From the IMG/VR virus record IMGVR_UViG_3300028840_002073, positions 1-64,000 of that record: DNA of 64,000 nucleotides; one strand, given 5' to 3'. The notes below the pieces were generated by a model that searched no databases, was not told the origin of the DNA, and saw only the letters and a program-made list of their open reading frames with translations. Of the stretch, positions 45,538-57,400 are shown piece by piece; the first letter of the stretch is position 1, and each line of letters opens with the position of its first letter. Position numbers and translations under genes: made by a program. This DNA comes from a virus.

Positions 45538-47979
45538 TTACGCTGCGATCGTTTCGGGTGTACGGATGACGCCCTGGCTGAGCCCCGAGTTCTCGATGGT
45601 CAGCTCGACCGCGAAGTTCTTGATCTTGTAGGTCGCGTTGTCCGCGTTCCTGACGCGCAGCAGCACGGGGATGTCGACCGAGTAGGTCACGGTGGTGGAC
45701 TCGGACCCCGGGGCGCCGTCCGTCCCGGTGTCCTCGTTGACCATCAGGAAGGCGACCCAGAGGTAGTCGGACGAGTCGTAGGCCGCCACGGTGTAGCCCT
45801 GGGTGTAGGAGTCGCCGGTCGTCTGGTTCGTGATGTTCCGGTCGAGGGTGACCTGGTCGTTGGAGTCCACGGACTTGACGTAGGCGTAGGCCGTCCGGGT
45901 CGAGTTGTAGATGATGTCGCCCACCTGGGTGTTGGCGAAGGCCCCGGTGTCCACGATGGTGTCCTCGTCCGAGGTGGCGTCCATGGTGGTCGACGCCACC
46001 CCCCAGAGCGTGAACGTCGAGCCGGTCCACGAGCTGTAGCGATACCAGTGCTCGGTGCCGGCCGCGTCGTCCCGGACCGCCAGCTTCCCGGCGGCGGGCT
46101 TCTCGGCCGCGATGGAGGTTCCCACGGTGAGCGAGGTGGACCCGATGGCGGGGGTGCCGCTGATGGAGTACTCGTCGTCGTCGATGACCCCACCCGCGGC
46201 CGTGAGCTTGAACAGGGCGATCCAGTCGTCCACGCGGGTGTTGGTGATGGCGACTGTGACCTTGTTGGGCTTCGCCTTCGTCGCGCCCAGGTCGTCGGTG
46301 GTGTTCCAGTTGTTCTCGTCCGCCGAGTCGTAGTTCTTTACCACGTAGCCGGGCTGGAGGAACCAGAACCCACCCGCGAAGGTGCCGAAAGGGGCCGCCA
46401 CGTTGGGCGCGATGGTGACCGGAGTGACGCTGGTCACGTAGTTCGACCCATCCACCTCCACCGTCTCTCCACTGGAGAAGGTGCCCCGCACCGACCGCAG
46501 GGTCATCTGTTCCGGTGTCAGGTGATGGGCGACCACGACTCCTGTCGCTCCCGAGGTGGCCCCGGTGACGGTTGCGCCCTCGCTGACGGTCCCGGTGAGC
46601 GACCCAGCCGAGTAGTCGAGTCGGACCTCGATGCCGATGTAGGACTCCGCGGCGATGCCGTCCGTGAGAGTGGTCCCGGTCCGGCCTCGGTGCAGCTCGT
46701 ACATGAGGTACTGGTAGACCTCGGCCAGGGTGTAGCTGTTGCAGTCGATGACGACCGAGAAGTACTCGTTGGTGCCGTCCTCGTCCACGTCGAGGGTGTT
46801 GTCGTTGGCGTGGGTCACGGTCACGCCGGTGACGTCCTGCGGGGGGCCGTCCGCGCCGGGGGTGCCCGAGGTGCAGCTCGCGTCCCCGCCCACCTCCGTG
46901 ATCGTCTCCCCGTTGGTGAAGTCGTCCTGGGGCTCGCCGATGAGGAAGTACTGGAGGATCGGAGCTCCGACCGTCCCGCCGACCGCGGTCAGGATGCCCC
47001 TGGCTCCGCTGGTGCCTCCGAGGATCTCCGATCCGACGTCGAAGGTGTTGGAGCCGCCGCTGCCGGTGTTCGTCCGGTAGCCCTCGGAGACGTTCAGGTC
47101 GTTGTTGTTGCCGATGGGGACAGCGTTCCGGCCGCCGCCGGACAGGTCCACCGTCCAGTACGAGAACGTCGCGCCGTACTGCCGGTTGAAGACCGTGATG
47201 TAGCCCTCGTCGATGAGGCTGTCCGCCTCCTTCACGAGGAACAGGTGGTCGATGTGGCCGTCCTCGGTCCAGTAGTCCGTGTCGGTGGACTGGTGGGACA
47301 CGAGACGCGAGCCGTCCTGGTACACGTAGATGTGGGACTTCTCGCCCTGGTTGATGCTGCCGACGCTGGCGCCGAGGAGTCCGCCCTGGGTGAAGACGCC
47401 CGACCAGAGACTCTCGCCCTTGACCGCAGCGGCCGTCTGGGCTGCGGTGTGCCCGTTGCAGGTGATGGTCCCCGAGGTGGAGTCCCAGTTGTTCGCCGCC
47501 GCCTCGGAGTCGGGCCTGATCCACAGCTCGAGCTCCCCGGCTCCACCCCCGTCCTTGAACCCCACGAGGACCCCGGAGTCGAGGTCGGCGTGGGTGATGG
47601 TGTTCCCCACGTCGCCGATGACAATGTCGGTGTTCGTCGCGGCCACCTTCACCAGGCCGGCGTAGGTGCCGTCGACCCGTGTCCAGTTGGCGGTCTGCAG
47701 CGCACCCCCTGTGAAGTGCTCCGCGGACTCCCGGTCGATGAACCACGGCAGGGGATCGAACTGGTCGATCTGGCCGACGGTGAACTCGGTCGGGGTCTGC
47801 GCCGACATGGGCTCGCCGGCCTTCATGTTGTCCTGGGCGTCGAACGCCGTCTGGAGGGCGAGATAGGTTTCCTTCACAGTGCGCTCGTCGCCCGCCGCAC
47901 CTGTCCAGCCGAGGCGCTGCTGGTTGTTGTCGATCTTGTGGTAGATCGTCCAGTCGCCTCCGAGAATCGTCTCGCTCAT
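45538..47979 (-). CDS. tail fibre / structural beta protein
   Basis: This encodes 813 residues, Gly/Thr/Ser/Asp-rich and beta-rich throughout. It opens with WTIYHKIDNNQQRLGWTGAAGDERTVKETY and has a LamG-like section (about 90-260) and repeated Ig-like or fibre segments (SGTPAIGSTSLTVGTSIA). There is no signal peptide, unlike the block downstream. It is probably a tail fibre or side-tail protein. Confidence 0.65.
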   Translation of the reverse strand: MSETILGGDWTIYHKIDNNQQRLGWTGAAGDERTVKETYLALQTAFDAQDNMKAGEPMSAQTPTEFTVGQIDQFDPLPWFIDRESAEHFTGGALQTANWTRVDGTYAGLVKVAATNTDIVIGDVGNTITHADLDSGVLVGFKDGGGAGELELWIRPDSEAAANNWDSTSGTITCNGHTAAQTAAAVKGESLWSGVFTQGGLLGASVGSINQGEKSHIYVYQDGSRLVSHQSTDTDYWTEDGHIDHLFLVKEADSLIDEGYITVFNRQYGATFSYWTVDLSGGGRNAVPIGNNNDLNVSEGYRTNTGSGGSNTFDVGSEILGGTSGARGILTAVGGTVGAPILQYFLIGEPQDDFTNGETITEVGGDASCTSGTPGADGPPQDVTGVTVTHANDNTLDVDEDGTNEYFSVVIDCNSYTLAEVYQYLMYELHRGRTGTTLTDGIAAESYIGIEVRLDYSAGSLTGTVSEGATVTGATSGATGVVVAHHLTPEQMTLRSVRGTFSSGETVEVDGSNYVTSVTPVTIAPNVAAPFGTFAGGFWFLQPGYVVKNYDSADENNWNTTDDLGATKAKPNKVTVAITNTRVDDWIALFKLTAAGGVIDDDEYSISGTPAIGSTSLTVGTSIAAEKPAAGKLAVRDDAAGTEHWYRYSSWTGSTFTLWGVASTTMDATSDEDTIVDTGAFANTQVGDIIYNSTRTAYAYVKSVDSNDQVTLDRNITNQTTGDSYTQGYTVAAYDSSDYLWVAFLMVNEDTGTDGAPGSESTTVTYSVDIPVLLRVRNADNATYKIKNFAVELTIENSGLSQGVIRTPETIAA

Positions 47980-47994
47980 TGCTCTCTCCCTCTC

Positions 47995-50106
47995 CTACGA
48001 AATGTCCGGTGTGAGCGTCACCTCGGCGGTGAACCCCGTGGACTCGATTGTACCGCCGCCTCGGCGGCTCGCATTCCCCCCGGTTGCGTCCCTGACTCGC
48101 CAGAAGATGGCCTGGTCGCCAGTGTAGTTGTAGTCCTCTTGGGCGATTCCGCCCGCGATGGTGTCCTCGTTCATCAGCTCTGTCTGGGCCTCGTCGTCGG
48201 TGTGGATCGACACCTTCGCCCCGACGATGGCTGTCCCGTCCGGCTCCTTCACGGTGATCTTGAGGGTGACGGTGTTGACGATGATCGTTGCACCCTTCGT
48301 CGTCGCCGTTTCCTCGGCCGTGCCGGGGTCGGACTCGGTCGCGTTGATCTTGACGATCCCATCCCGGTTGACCTGGAACCGGCAGTCGTAGGTCTGACCG
48401 CTCCAAGAGCTGACGTAGGTGTTGCACGCCTCAGACCCGCTCCCCGCGGTCAGGTACTCCACCTCCAGCCGATTCGAGGAGTCGCCCCCGGTGTATTCAA
48501 TGCTGATGTGGTACTCGGTGGATGCGACCAGGGTGTACTCGTCCTCGAACTCGAAGTCCACGTCGGCGAAGGACGTTCCCAGCCCAGCGATGTCGACGGC
48601 TTTGCTGGTCGCCAGGGGCGACCCCGTGGGGGCGCCTCCGCTGTTGGCGTACAGCTTGGCGTAGACGCTGCCGGTGGGGGTGCCCTGTTTGCGGATGCTG
48701 AAGATGGCCCGGGACAGGTCGCCCGCGGTGCCCGTGAACTGCTGGGCCACCCGGGTGATGGAGCCGCTGTAGACATCGACGTCGCCGTCCTCCGTGGGCT
48801 GGTACGAATCCACCACGGTGGCGCTGGCGCTGTTGTTGATGTCGTAGTCGTTGCCCGAGAACGTCATGCCGGAGTAGCTGAAGGTCCCCGCTGTGTCGTG
48901 CTCGATGGCGTGGGGGTCGTTCGTCCCGTCCGTGTTCCCGAGGAAGGAGCAGTTCTTGATGTCGATGTTCGCGTTCCACAGGAGGGCTCCATCGGTGTCT
49001 GGGGTGTAGCCGATGAAGCTGCAGTTCCGTGTGAAGACTCGACCCAGTGCGACCTGGCTACAATTCGAGAACGTGCATCCAGCGATGTCGTGGTTGGGGC
49101 CGTTCGTGGCATCTGCCGAGAACGCAATCGTCCCCTGCAACCCCAGGAACGAGCACCCGTACAGCAGCACAGTCTCGATGTCGGAGTCGCTGAAGTCGAA
49201 GTCCACGGGCTGGTTGGCAGGGTTGGCGTTGACGAAGGTGTTGCCGTTGCGCCCAGACATGGAGTCGCCGGAGCTGACCACCGTACCCAGCTCCACGCTG
49301 AAGGTGCCTGTGGCCGAATGCTGCCCACTGAACTTGAAAGCGGTGTTGGTCCCCGTCCCCCTGACTCGGTCCTCGAAGATGACGACGGCGTCCGACTCCT
49401 TGTAGTCGATGGAGTTGCCGGCGGTGTCGCCGAACAGGATGTCGCCCTGGATCCCGTAGACCCCGGGCTGGATCTCTCGGATGATGCCGTAGGCCTTGCC
49501 GGTCGCCGAGCTGAAGTCGTCGGCGGCGATGTCGGCCAGGTCGATGTCGTCCGAGGCTCCGCTGGTGACGATGATCCCGCTGCCGTAGCGCACGACGTCC
49601 ACGAACACGTTGAGGGCGTTGCCCGAGGGGGCCACCACGTTGTAGATCCCGAAGCCGAACTGAGTGATCGCGGAGAGGGTTGGCTGGGCCGATCCGGCCT
49701 GCTGCTGGTAGTTCGCCGGCAGGTTCGCCGTGTCCAGCATCAGGCAGTACCAGCCCTTGACGGCGAAGGGCACGTCGTCCGAACCCCCAACCCGGTAGGC
49801 TCTGCGGTTCGTGCCGTCCCCGATCAGGACCATCCAGCCGTCCTGGGCGGCAGTCCCGGCGCCGATGGAGTTGACCCAGATGTAGACCCGCTCGTTGCCC
49901 GAGACGGTCATGTCGACGGAGGAGCCGTGGGTGTGCCAGGCGTAGCCGAAGGAGTTGAGGGCCACCTGACCGCCGACGCAGTTCGTTCCTTCACGGGAGG
50001 CCGTGGAGGTTGCCGTCTTCGTGATCCCGCTGAAGGACCAGCCAGTCGTCGCCTCTGCAGCGTCGATCAGGTTGAGGTTCGTCGTGGAATCAACCGAGAG
50101 CGCCAT
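47995..50106 (-). CDS. tail spike/fibre-like beta-helix protein
   Basis: This encodes 703 residues; the ATG overlaps the upstream stop as ATGA. A jelly-roll N-terminus (GTNCVGGQVALNSFGYAWHTHGSSVDM) is followed by a right-handed beta-helix-like centre (ETVLLYGCSFLGLQGTIAFSADATNGPNHDIAGCTFSNCSQV; NIDIKNCSFLGN) and a LamG or Ig-like end. It is a likely host-binding tailspike. Confidence 0.65.
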   Translation of the reverse strand: MALSVDSTTNLNLIDAAEATTGWSFSGITKTATSTASREGTNCVGGQVALNSFGYAWHTHGSSVDMTVSGNERVYIWVNSIGAGTAAQDGWMVLIGDGTNRRAYRVGGSDDVPFAVKGWYCLMLDTANLPANYQQQAGSAQPTLSAITQFGFGIYNVVAPSGNALNVFVDVVRYGSGIIVTSGASDDIDLADIAADDFSSATGKAYGIIREIQPGVYGIQGDILFGDTAGNSIDYKESDAVVIFEDRVRGTGTNTAFKFSGQHSATGTFSVELGTVVSSGDSMSGRNGNTFVNANPANQPVDFDFSDSDIETVLLYGCSFLGLQGTIAFSADATNGPNHDIAGCTFSNCSQVALGRVFTRNCSFIGYTPDTDGALLWNANIDIKNCSFLGNTDGTNDPHAIEHDTAGTFSYSGMTFSGNDYDINNSASATVVDSYQPTEDGDVDVYSGSITRVAQQFTGTAGDLSRAIFSIRKQGTPTGSVYAKLYANSGGAPTGSPLATSKAVDIAGLGTSFADVDFEFEDEYTLVASTEYHISIEYTGGDSSNRLEVEYLTAGSGSEACNTYVSSWSGQTYDCRFQVNRDGIVKINATESDPGTAEETATTKGATIIVNTVTLKITVKEPDGTAIVGAKVSIHTDDEAQTELMNEDTIAGGIAQEDYNYTGDQAIFWRVRDATGGNASRRGGGTIESTGFTAEVTLTPDIS

Positions 50107-51479
50107 CAGGCCGTTCTCCTCACGTAGGCCAGGATGGTCATGTGCGTCGGGCTTCCCGTCGCCGTCTGCACCATGGCTTCCATGATGTCGCCGGCCGAGT
50201 AGCTGGCGTTCTGGATCGTGCCGCCGTCGTAGAGCGTGTCCACCGCGGCCAGGGACAGGTCGCTGGACAGGTGGTTCGAGGTGAAGTTCTTTCTCATGTT
50301 GACCGTCGCCCCGGTCCCGTCACGGCGCAGGGCCTTGACGTTGATGACCTCGCAGGCCCAGGGGGCCACGAAACAGATGGCCTGGTCGGGGCTGCTGATC
50401 CCGGCCGCGTTCTTCACCGTCGAGCCCGCGGGGAGGATGAGGTTCGTCCCTCCCGGGACCCCGATCTGCGGGAGCCACAGCTCCCGGCCGTCCCCGCCCG
50501 CGTAGAGGATCTCGTGCTCCCCGTCCGACAGGGCCCGCTGGTGCCAGTGCAGCGCGTCGACCTGGCCGTCGAGCTCGTCCGTCTCGGCCCCGTACTCGTG
50601 GGCGCCGACCATGAAGCTGTCCGTCCCGGTGTAGGGAGTCTCGCTGGCGCAGGACGTCGAGTAGGTGGTGCCGTCGTTCACCCGGATGTTGATGGTGCTC
50701 GCGGCGTGGTCGTACCAGAACCGGACGAAGTACCAAGTTCCCGTGGCAGGAGTGACGTCCTCATCCTCGACGGTGTAGGTCGTCGGCGTGGTCGATCCGA
50801 GGGTGGCGACGAAGGCGCCGGCGGTGGAGTCGTAGTAGAGCCCGTACTCCAGATTGGAGGCCGAGTCCTTGGCGACGATCCATTGGTCGGCGGCGATGGA
50901 GTCGAGCTTGACCCAGAGCGCCACCGAGTAGTCGAACTCACCCTGCTGGAGGGCCGTGCCGTCCGCGACGTAGAGGTTCTCGCTCCCGGTGAAGTCGGCG
51001 GCGTCCCCGATCTTCCCGGTGGCGCTGGCGGTGGCGCCGTTCTCCGTGAGGATGTGCTCACCCATCGACGGGTAGCGGTCGCCACTCGCCTCCTCGAAGC
51101 GCCAGGCGGCGACCAGATCCTCGTAGAGATCGAAGTAGGGATGGACGTGGGTCGCGCGCGCGAGCTCCAGGCTGGCGCCCTCGTCGGCCTCGTACCCCAG
51201 CTCCACGGGGATCCCGGTCGAGATTGGGTGGAAGTGGGTGCCCGGCGACCACCCATCGGTGGGCTCTCCCACCGCGGCCTCCAGGCCGGCTTGGATCGTC
51301 GTCGGCAGGCCCTCGTAGCCCCCGGCTGGCAGGCCGGCGTCGTCGGAGTTCTGGAGGTAGCGCAGGAAGCGGTTGAGCTCCCCGAAGACCGCGTTCAGGG
51401 ACTTCTCGAGTTTCTTGTCCTCGCACCTGATCCGGTCGACCAGGTAGGGGGCGTGAATCGAGTGTCGCCGGAAGGGCAT
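50106..51479 (-). CDS. tail protein with LamG domain
   Basis: This encodes 457 residues; the ATG overlaps the giant-protein stop as ATGA. The N-terminal helical part (about 10-60) may attach to the tail. A clear LamG/concanavalin domain (about 120-320) starts at LVAAWRFEEASGDRYPS and ends with VDALHWHQRALSDGE. A beta C-terminus follows. It is probably a fibre or adaptor directing host binding. Confidence 0.7.
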   Translation of the reverse strand: MPFRRHSIHAPYLVDRIRCEDKKLEKSLNAVFGELNRFLRYLQNSDDAGLPAGGYEGLPTTIQAGLEAAVGEPTDGWSPGTHFHPISTGIPVELGYEADEGASLELARATHVHPYFDLYEDLVAAWRFEEASGDRYPSMGEHILTENGATASATGKIGDAADFTGSENLYVADGTALQQGEFDYSVALWVKLDSIAADQWIVAKDSASNLEYGLYYDSTAGAFVATLGSTTPTTYTVEDEDVTPATGTWYFVRFWYDHAASTINIRVNDGTTYSTSCASETPYTGTDSFMVGAHEYGAETDELDGQVDALHWHQRALSDGEHEILYAGGDGRELWLPQIGVPGGTNLILPAGSTVKNAAGISSPDQAICFVAPWACEVINVKALRRDGTGATVNMRKNFTSNHLSSDLSLAAVDTLYDGGTIQNASYSAGDIMEAMVQTATGSPTHMTILAYVRRTA

Positions 51480-54400
51480 CAGCGCCTCTTGAGCTCGTAT
51501 TCCCCCGTAGCGATCCGGGCCATGATACTACGGTGGATCTCCCGCCTCGCCGCGTCGTGCGCGAAGCGGTAGATGCGCTTCAGGAACTCCGTCTTGGCGT
51601 AGATGTCCATGCCGTCCCAGTCGGAGTTGGAGGTGAGGTTCCGGGCGAAGGCAGAGGCCCTGGCCGCGTAGGCCGCGTAGAGCTCGCGCTCCCTCTGATT
51701 CAGGGCGATCTTCCGACCCATGGCCCCGGGGATGGACATGAAGCGGGGCGGGGCGTTCGGGGTGTAGCCCGTCTCGAGGAACAGCCGCTCCAGGTTGCGC
51801 TCCGGGCCCGCCTCCGGGGAGTACCGGAACGGCGAGGCGAAGCGGCTGAACGGGTCCTCGCCGCGCTGGATCGGCTCGCCCGTCCCGGTCAGCTTCGGCG
51901 GGAGGTTCTGGGAGAACCAGGGCACCCGGGCGATGAGCGTCGAGGAGATGTCGTCAGTCTGCCGGATCGTCGGGTCGATGGATCGGGCCGCGGAGGCCAG
52001 GAGGTTCGGGATCATGGCCCCGACCATCCGCTTGAAGAACCGGGCCCCGTACCGGTCCGGGTCGCCCACCGCTTCGGCCGCGCTGACCATGCCCTCCAGG
52101 TAGGTCTTCCCGGTGATGTTGTTCATGACCGAGTAGTGGAGCTTGTCCCAGATGTCCCCGGCGATCCTCTCGTCGGTGGCCTCGGCCAGGTCGGCGGCGA
52201 AACCGAGGCTCGTGGCGATGGGCTCGATGCGGGCCATGGACACCCAGGTGTTCCCGATCTTGATGGCGTAGGGCTGCTTGCCGGTGGCGAGCCAGTTCCG
52301 GCGCTCGTCCCACTCGGCGGGCCCGCCCCCGGTGATGAGCCCGTCCTTCGCCATCATGTAGACGCCCGCGCTGATGAACGACCCGAGGATCCCCTGGGCC
52401 AGGCGGTCGGAGGCCTCGCCGCCCTTCAGCTTCCCGCTCCGGATGTTCTGGACCGTCCGGGCTAGGCCGACCGGTGTGCGCCGCACAGCCTGTATCAAGA
52501 TGCGTTCGGGGGTCCGAATGAAGGGCACCACGAAGGTCAGCCAGGGATACTTCCCGCGGAGGAGCTGGATGTACTTCGAGAACAGGGTCGTCTCGTCGCG
52601 GAAGGTCGAGACGTCGGCGGCGTGCTCCATCTCCTTCTTGATCTTCCCGAGCTCCTTGTTCCGCAGGAGGAACGACACGTCCTCCTTCGACACCTCGCGT
52701 GGGTCGATCTGGCGCCGCGCCTCGATCTCGAGGTACTTGTCGAGGCTCTGGTTGATCTCCTTCATTCGGTTGAGGAGCTGCTCCCGGGTCCAGCCCTGCC
52801 CCCGGCTCTCCAGGGCGGCCTTGCGGAAGACCTGGGCCGACCGCTCAGCCGAGGCCGCGGCGTACTTCGCGCCGACGTCGAGGGCCTCCATGATCCGGCC
52901 CGGGGTCCGGACGAGCTTCCCGAAGCGCCCGGGGATGGCGGGGGGCCGGTACTCGCCCTTCACGCCGAAGCCGATGTCCTCTCTGACGAGGGCGGTCTTG
53001 GCGAGCTTGAACGCTGAGACGAGGCCGAACCGGTACTTCCCCAGGGCCCTGGCCGCCTCCATCATCTCGCCGGGCACGCGCTCCTGGGGCCGGGCCTCTC
53101 CGGTGAGGAACCGCTCGATGGCCTGGCGCACCCCGCGTTGCTCGAGGGCGGACGCGATCCCGCGCTCCGGCGTCCGGAGGAGGGCCTCGTGGACGAGGTT
53201 GCCGGTGATGTTCGCGCCCTGCGTGGCGGGCCCGGACAGGATGGAGTTGATCCAGTACTCGAGGAACTGGTCGAGGCGGGTCGGCTTGTGGATCTGGCGG
53301 TAGATTTGGTTCACCGCCGCCATGTCCTGCTTGTGGATCGCCGCGGCGAGTTCGTCGATGAGCTGATCGCCGGGCTTCCGGCCCCGCATCATCCGCTGGA
53401 GAAACCGCTCCTCCGGCGTCAGGGACTCGATCCACATTCGGTGTGCGGCCAGGGCCCGGCCTGCCTCGGAGCCGGCGGCCACGGTGGCGTACTGGATGCC
53501 GATGGCCTTCTGCAGGGCGGCGTGCATCTCCCGCTCCAGCTCCAGGGCCGTCTGCTGGCGGGCCGCCTTCTCCTGTGGGGTCTGGGCCTCGGCCACGGCG
53601 GTCTTGGCGTCGCGGTAGGCCTGCTGCTTGTTGATGAAGTCGATCCCGGCTTCCTGCCGCAGGATGCGCCCGGCGATGATCTCGTAGTCGGTGAGTGCCC
53701 CCTTCTCCTTCAGGGCCTTGACGAACTCGCGCTCAGTCCACCCGAGCTCGAGGGCCATCTCCTTGGCTTCCCTCCAGGACCGGTAGGAGCGGGCCTCGCC
53801 GAACTTCGACTCCAGGGCGTGGGCGCTCTGAGTGATGAAGTCGCGGATGCCCCGCTCGTTGGAGATCCGGGTGATGTTGGTCGAGAGTCCGATCCGCTCG
53901 CCCTTCCAGTTGAACTCGGGCGGCTTCCCGGTGCCGGGGTCCGGGACCATCATGGACTCCAGCCACTTCAGCATCGCCCGGAGGTCCTTCTTCGAGGGCT
54001 CCGGGATGGGCCGGATCGGGCCTCGTGGGCGTCCATCCGGGGTCCGAACGCCGGTCACGTCGGTGGGCTTCCCGCGCTTGATCGTCTCTCGGTACTGCGG
54101 TCGGGCGATGCTCTGGAGGTACTCCCAGACCCGCTGCAGGAGGGTTCGGTCCTTCACGTCGCCCATGCTGATGAGCCACCTCGAGAACGACCGGATGCCC
54201 CTGGCGAAGCTGTCGGCGCCCAGGACCACAGCGTCCCAGAACCAGCGGGGGTCGAAGCCCATGGCGGCCTCGCCCCACCGGGCCCTCATGCGCGCCCGCG
54301 CGTAGGCCACCCGCCGGTTCCACCACCTGGTCCCCGGCCCCTCCCGGTCCGGCCAGTTGAACGGTCCGGGCGGCTCGTCCCCGTCGTCGCCGCCGCCGCC

Positions 54401-57400
54401 GGCCGGTGGAACCCCGCGGCCCCTGCGCCGGTAGGGTTGGCGCTCCTCGGCAACGAATATCTCTGGCCTGACGCTGCGCTGCTCCAGCCGGGGGAGGGCC
54501 TGCCAGAATGGGATGCCCTGGCCCATCGCCCCGACTCTGGTCCGCAGAGTCTCAGCGGCTACTGGATCGGTGGAGACGACCCCGTCGAGAGCGTAGCCGT
54601 CCTTGATGAGGTCGGACGCGGTCCGGAGGACGCTGAGATTCCCGGGGTCGATGATGAGCACGGCGTTGTCTGCCCCGATGGCCCGGCCCTGGTTGATGAT
54701 CCAGCGCCGCATTCGGTGGCTCTCGTTGAAGAAGTCCACCGGGACAGAGGCGATCTGACGGATGCGGTACTCGACGTCGAGGAACATGATGAGCGGTTGG
54801 TCTGCGGCCTGTGTCTCGGCAGCTCTCAGAGCGAGAGCCTCTGGTACAGCTTCCTGGAGGGCTTCCGTATGGGCCAGCTTCCGCTTGTAGATGTTGGCGC
54901 GGTCCTTGACCATGAACGGGTCGGGGAGTCGTCGGATCGACGGGGCGTACTTGATCCACTCGTGCGCCCTGGCCTTGAGCCGCTGTGGGTTCGTGAGCTC
55001 CATGGACAAGCTCATCGCCTGCTCGTCCGTGATGTCTCCCTCGACGTAGGCGTGGCGCAGGCCCATGAACTGCGCGAGGGAGCGCCAATTCGCCTTGAAG
55101 TCGCCCTTGTGCGGGTCCATCACGGTGAACGTTCCGTGGTCGACGACGACCTGGCCGAGGAACCGATCCCCGAACAGATGCAGCAGGACGCCCGTGATGT
55201 TGATGTCTGAGACGGAGGCCACCGGGTTGCCGGAGGGATGGTTGTGGAAGGCGTAGAACCCTTCGGCGCCGACCGCGTCGAGCTTCTCGCCGAGCCGCTG
55301 CTTCCAGTCGGTCCAGTCATCGGGTCGCGGCGTCGCCGGCGCTGCGGCCGGCAGCCGGATCGTCTCGGCCCAGCTCTCCAGGATCTCGCCGTCCTTGACC
55401 GGGAAGATGTAGGACGTCTCGAAAGCCGGGTTGCGGAGGAGCTGGCCCAACAGCCCGAGGTCTTCGATGGAGTTGACCTTCATGCCGTCGAGGTCGAACT
55501 GGCCTTCCTTGAAGAAGGCCTCCCGGATCGAAGCTCCGAGATGCTTCGGCGTATCGGAGGCCCCGAGGTCCTCGAGCGCAATCCCGGTCCCGATCCGGTA
55601 GGGCCTGAGCTGTCCAGGAGGTCCTACGACTCGCTCGACCCAGTCGAGTCCGATTTCGGCGAGGTCTTCCGGGTCGTGGGACTCGTCTCTGTCTCCGAGG
55701 AAGTCGAGGGCGATCTGGACCGGATCTCTGCCGCTTTCCGCAAGAGCTGACAGAGCATCATCGACCCGTCCTCCCGGTCCCGCAACGTCCCCGAAGTAGG
55801 ACCGGAAACGTCGAATCGCGGTCGCATGTCTCTGGAGGACTGTGTCATAGGTCATCACCTCCTCGGGTGGGATGCTGTCTCCCCTGATCTGCTGGGCGGC
55901 CCACACGGCCGAGGCCACCTCGTCGCCGGTCCAGCCGAGTTCATCGGCGGCCTGGCGCAGGAGGTCCTGAATGAACTTCACCTGACTCCCGTTCGGGGAG
56001 TTGCCCTTCTGGAGATTCTCTCTCCCGAGGACGAACCGGGCGATGTGGCGGTCCACGGCGATGGCGTCGAAGCCCAGCTCCGCGCGGGTGTAGGGGCGGA
56101 TCTTCTGGCCTCGGACCCCGTTGGAGCTCCGCAGTCGCTCCAGGTTGCGGCGGACCGCCGGCAGGTAGCCCTTGAAGGGCTCCCCGAGCCGCATCTGCTG
56201 GTAGGCCTTCACGGCGAGGGCCACGTTGGCCCGCACGTCCGCGGCCTGGGAGGTGATCCCGAGGATGGCCCGGAACAGCATCGCGTCGTTGCCGAACAGG
56301 CTGGCGAGGGTCTTGTCGTGCCGGACGTGGAAGTCGCGCCAGTCCTTGAACTCGTCCAGCGTGGCGAACAGCTCGTCCATGCCGATGGCGGCGTCGGTGC
56401 CGTACTTCCGGCGCGGGGCCTCGACGCCGAAGAAGGACGGGCGCTCGCCCACGGCCCAGGAGAACAGCCCTCGGAACGCCGCGGTGTTCCCGGCCGCGGG
56501 GCGGAAGGGGTGGAACTTCCCGTAGATCGTGTCGGTCGACGTCTTGATCTGGAAGCTGTTGCGTGGATCGCCCACCGGCGCGGTGAAGACGGCTCCGAGC
56601 TTCTTCAGCTTGTTGTAGATGAACCGGTTTTGCTTGATCGAGACGAGAGGCTTGGTCTGCCGGCGGCCCTTGTACTTGTTGGCCCCGCTGGCGAGCTGGT
56701 TCATCTCGAACAGCACGTCGTCCATCTCCGCGGGCTCGGCCACGATCTTCGGGTCTGGCTTCTCCCGCTTCGGGAGCTCCTCGCCCGGTCCCGCGTAGGA
56801 GACGTAGCCGGCGGGACCGATGTCGCCCTCGGGTGGGATGAGTCGCCCGGTGAACGGCTCGCCGTCGCTCGTCTCAATCGTGAAGTCGCCGTACTTCCCG
56901 AGGGTGTCGTGGCGGTCGTCGAAGATCGCGCCGAGGGCCTGGAGGCGTCGCCTGATGAAGCGGAACTGCTTGAGCGAGACGACGTCCTGGCCGCGGTTGC
57001 GGATGAGCGTCTCGAGGTGGCTTCGCGCGATGTGCTGGAGCGGAGACTGCTTCTTCCGGTCGGCGCCGGGGTCGGGCTGACCGGGGTCCCCGAACTCGCT
57101 CATCTCGCCGGGGTCCAGGAGCCCGACGTTGCCCGACACCTGGGCGCCGAGCATCTTCATCTTCGTCCCGATGATGGACTTGTTCCAGTCGTCTACCGCC
57201 TGGTCGGAGAACAGGTAGATCACCCGCCCCTGCGACTTCGTGGTGACGCGGTGGATCCGTCCGACCATCTGGACGTTGTTGATCGAGTCGAAGGGGGCGG
57301 TAATGACGATCATCGTCCGGGGCCGGCTTCCGGTCCGGTCGTCCAGGTTGATCCCGGTCCCGCCTGCCTCCGGCGTGGCGATCATCACGTTGACCTGGCC

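Noticed and set aside
45502-50127. Very long plus-strand open frame opposite the fibre genes
   Set aside because: It is a shadow of GC-rich minus-strand genes: Arg/Val/Gly/Asp-rich low complexity and no ribosome site. The minus-strand products have clear folds and coupled starts.
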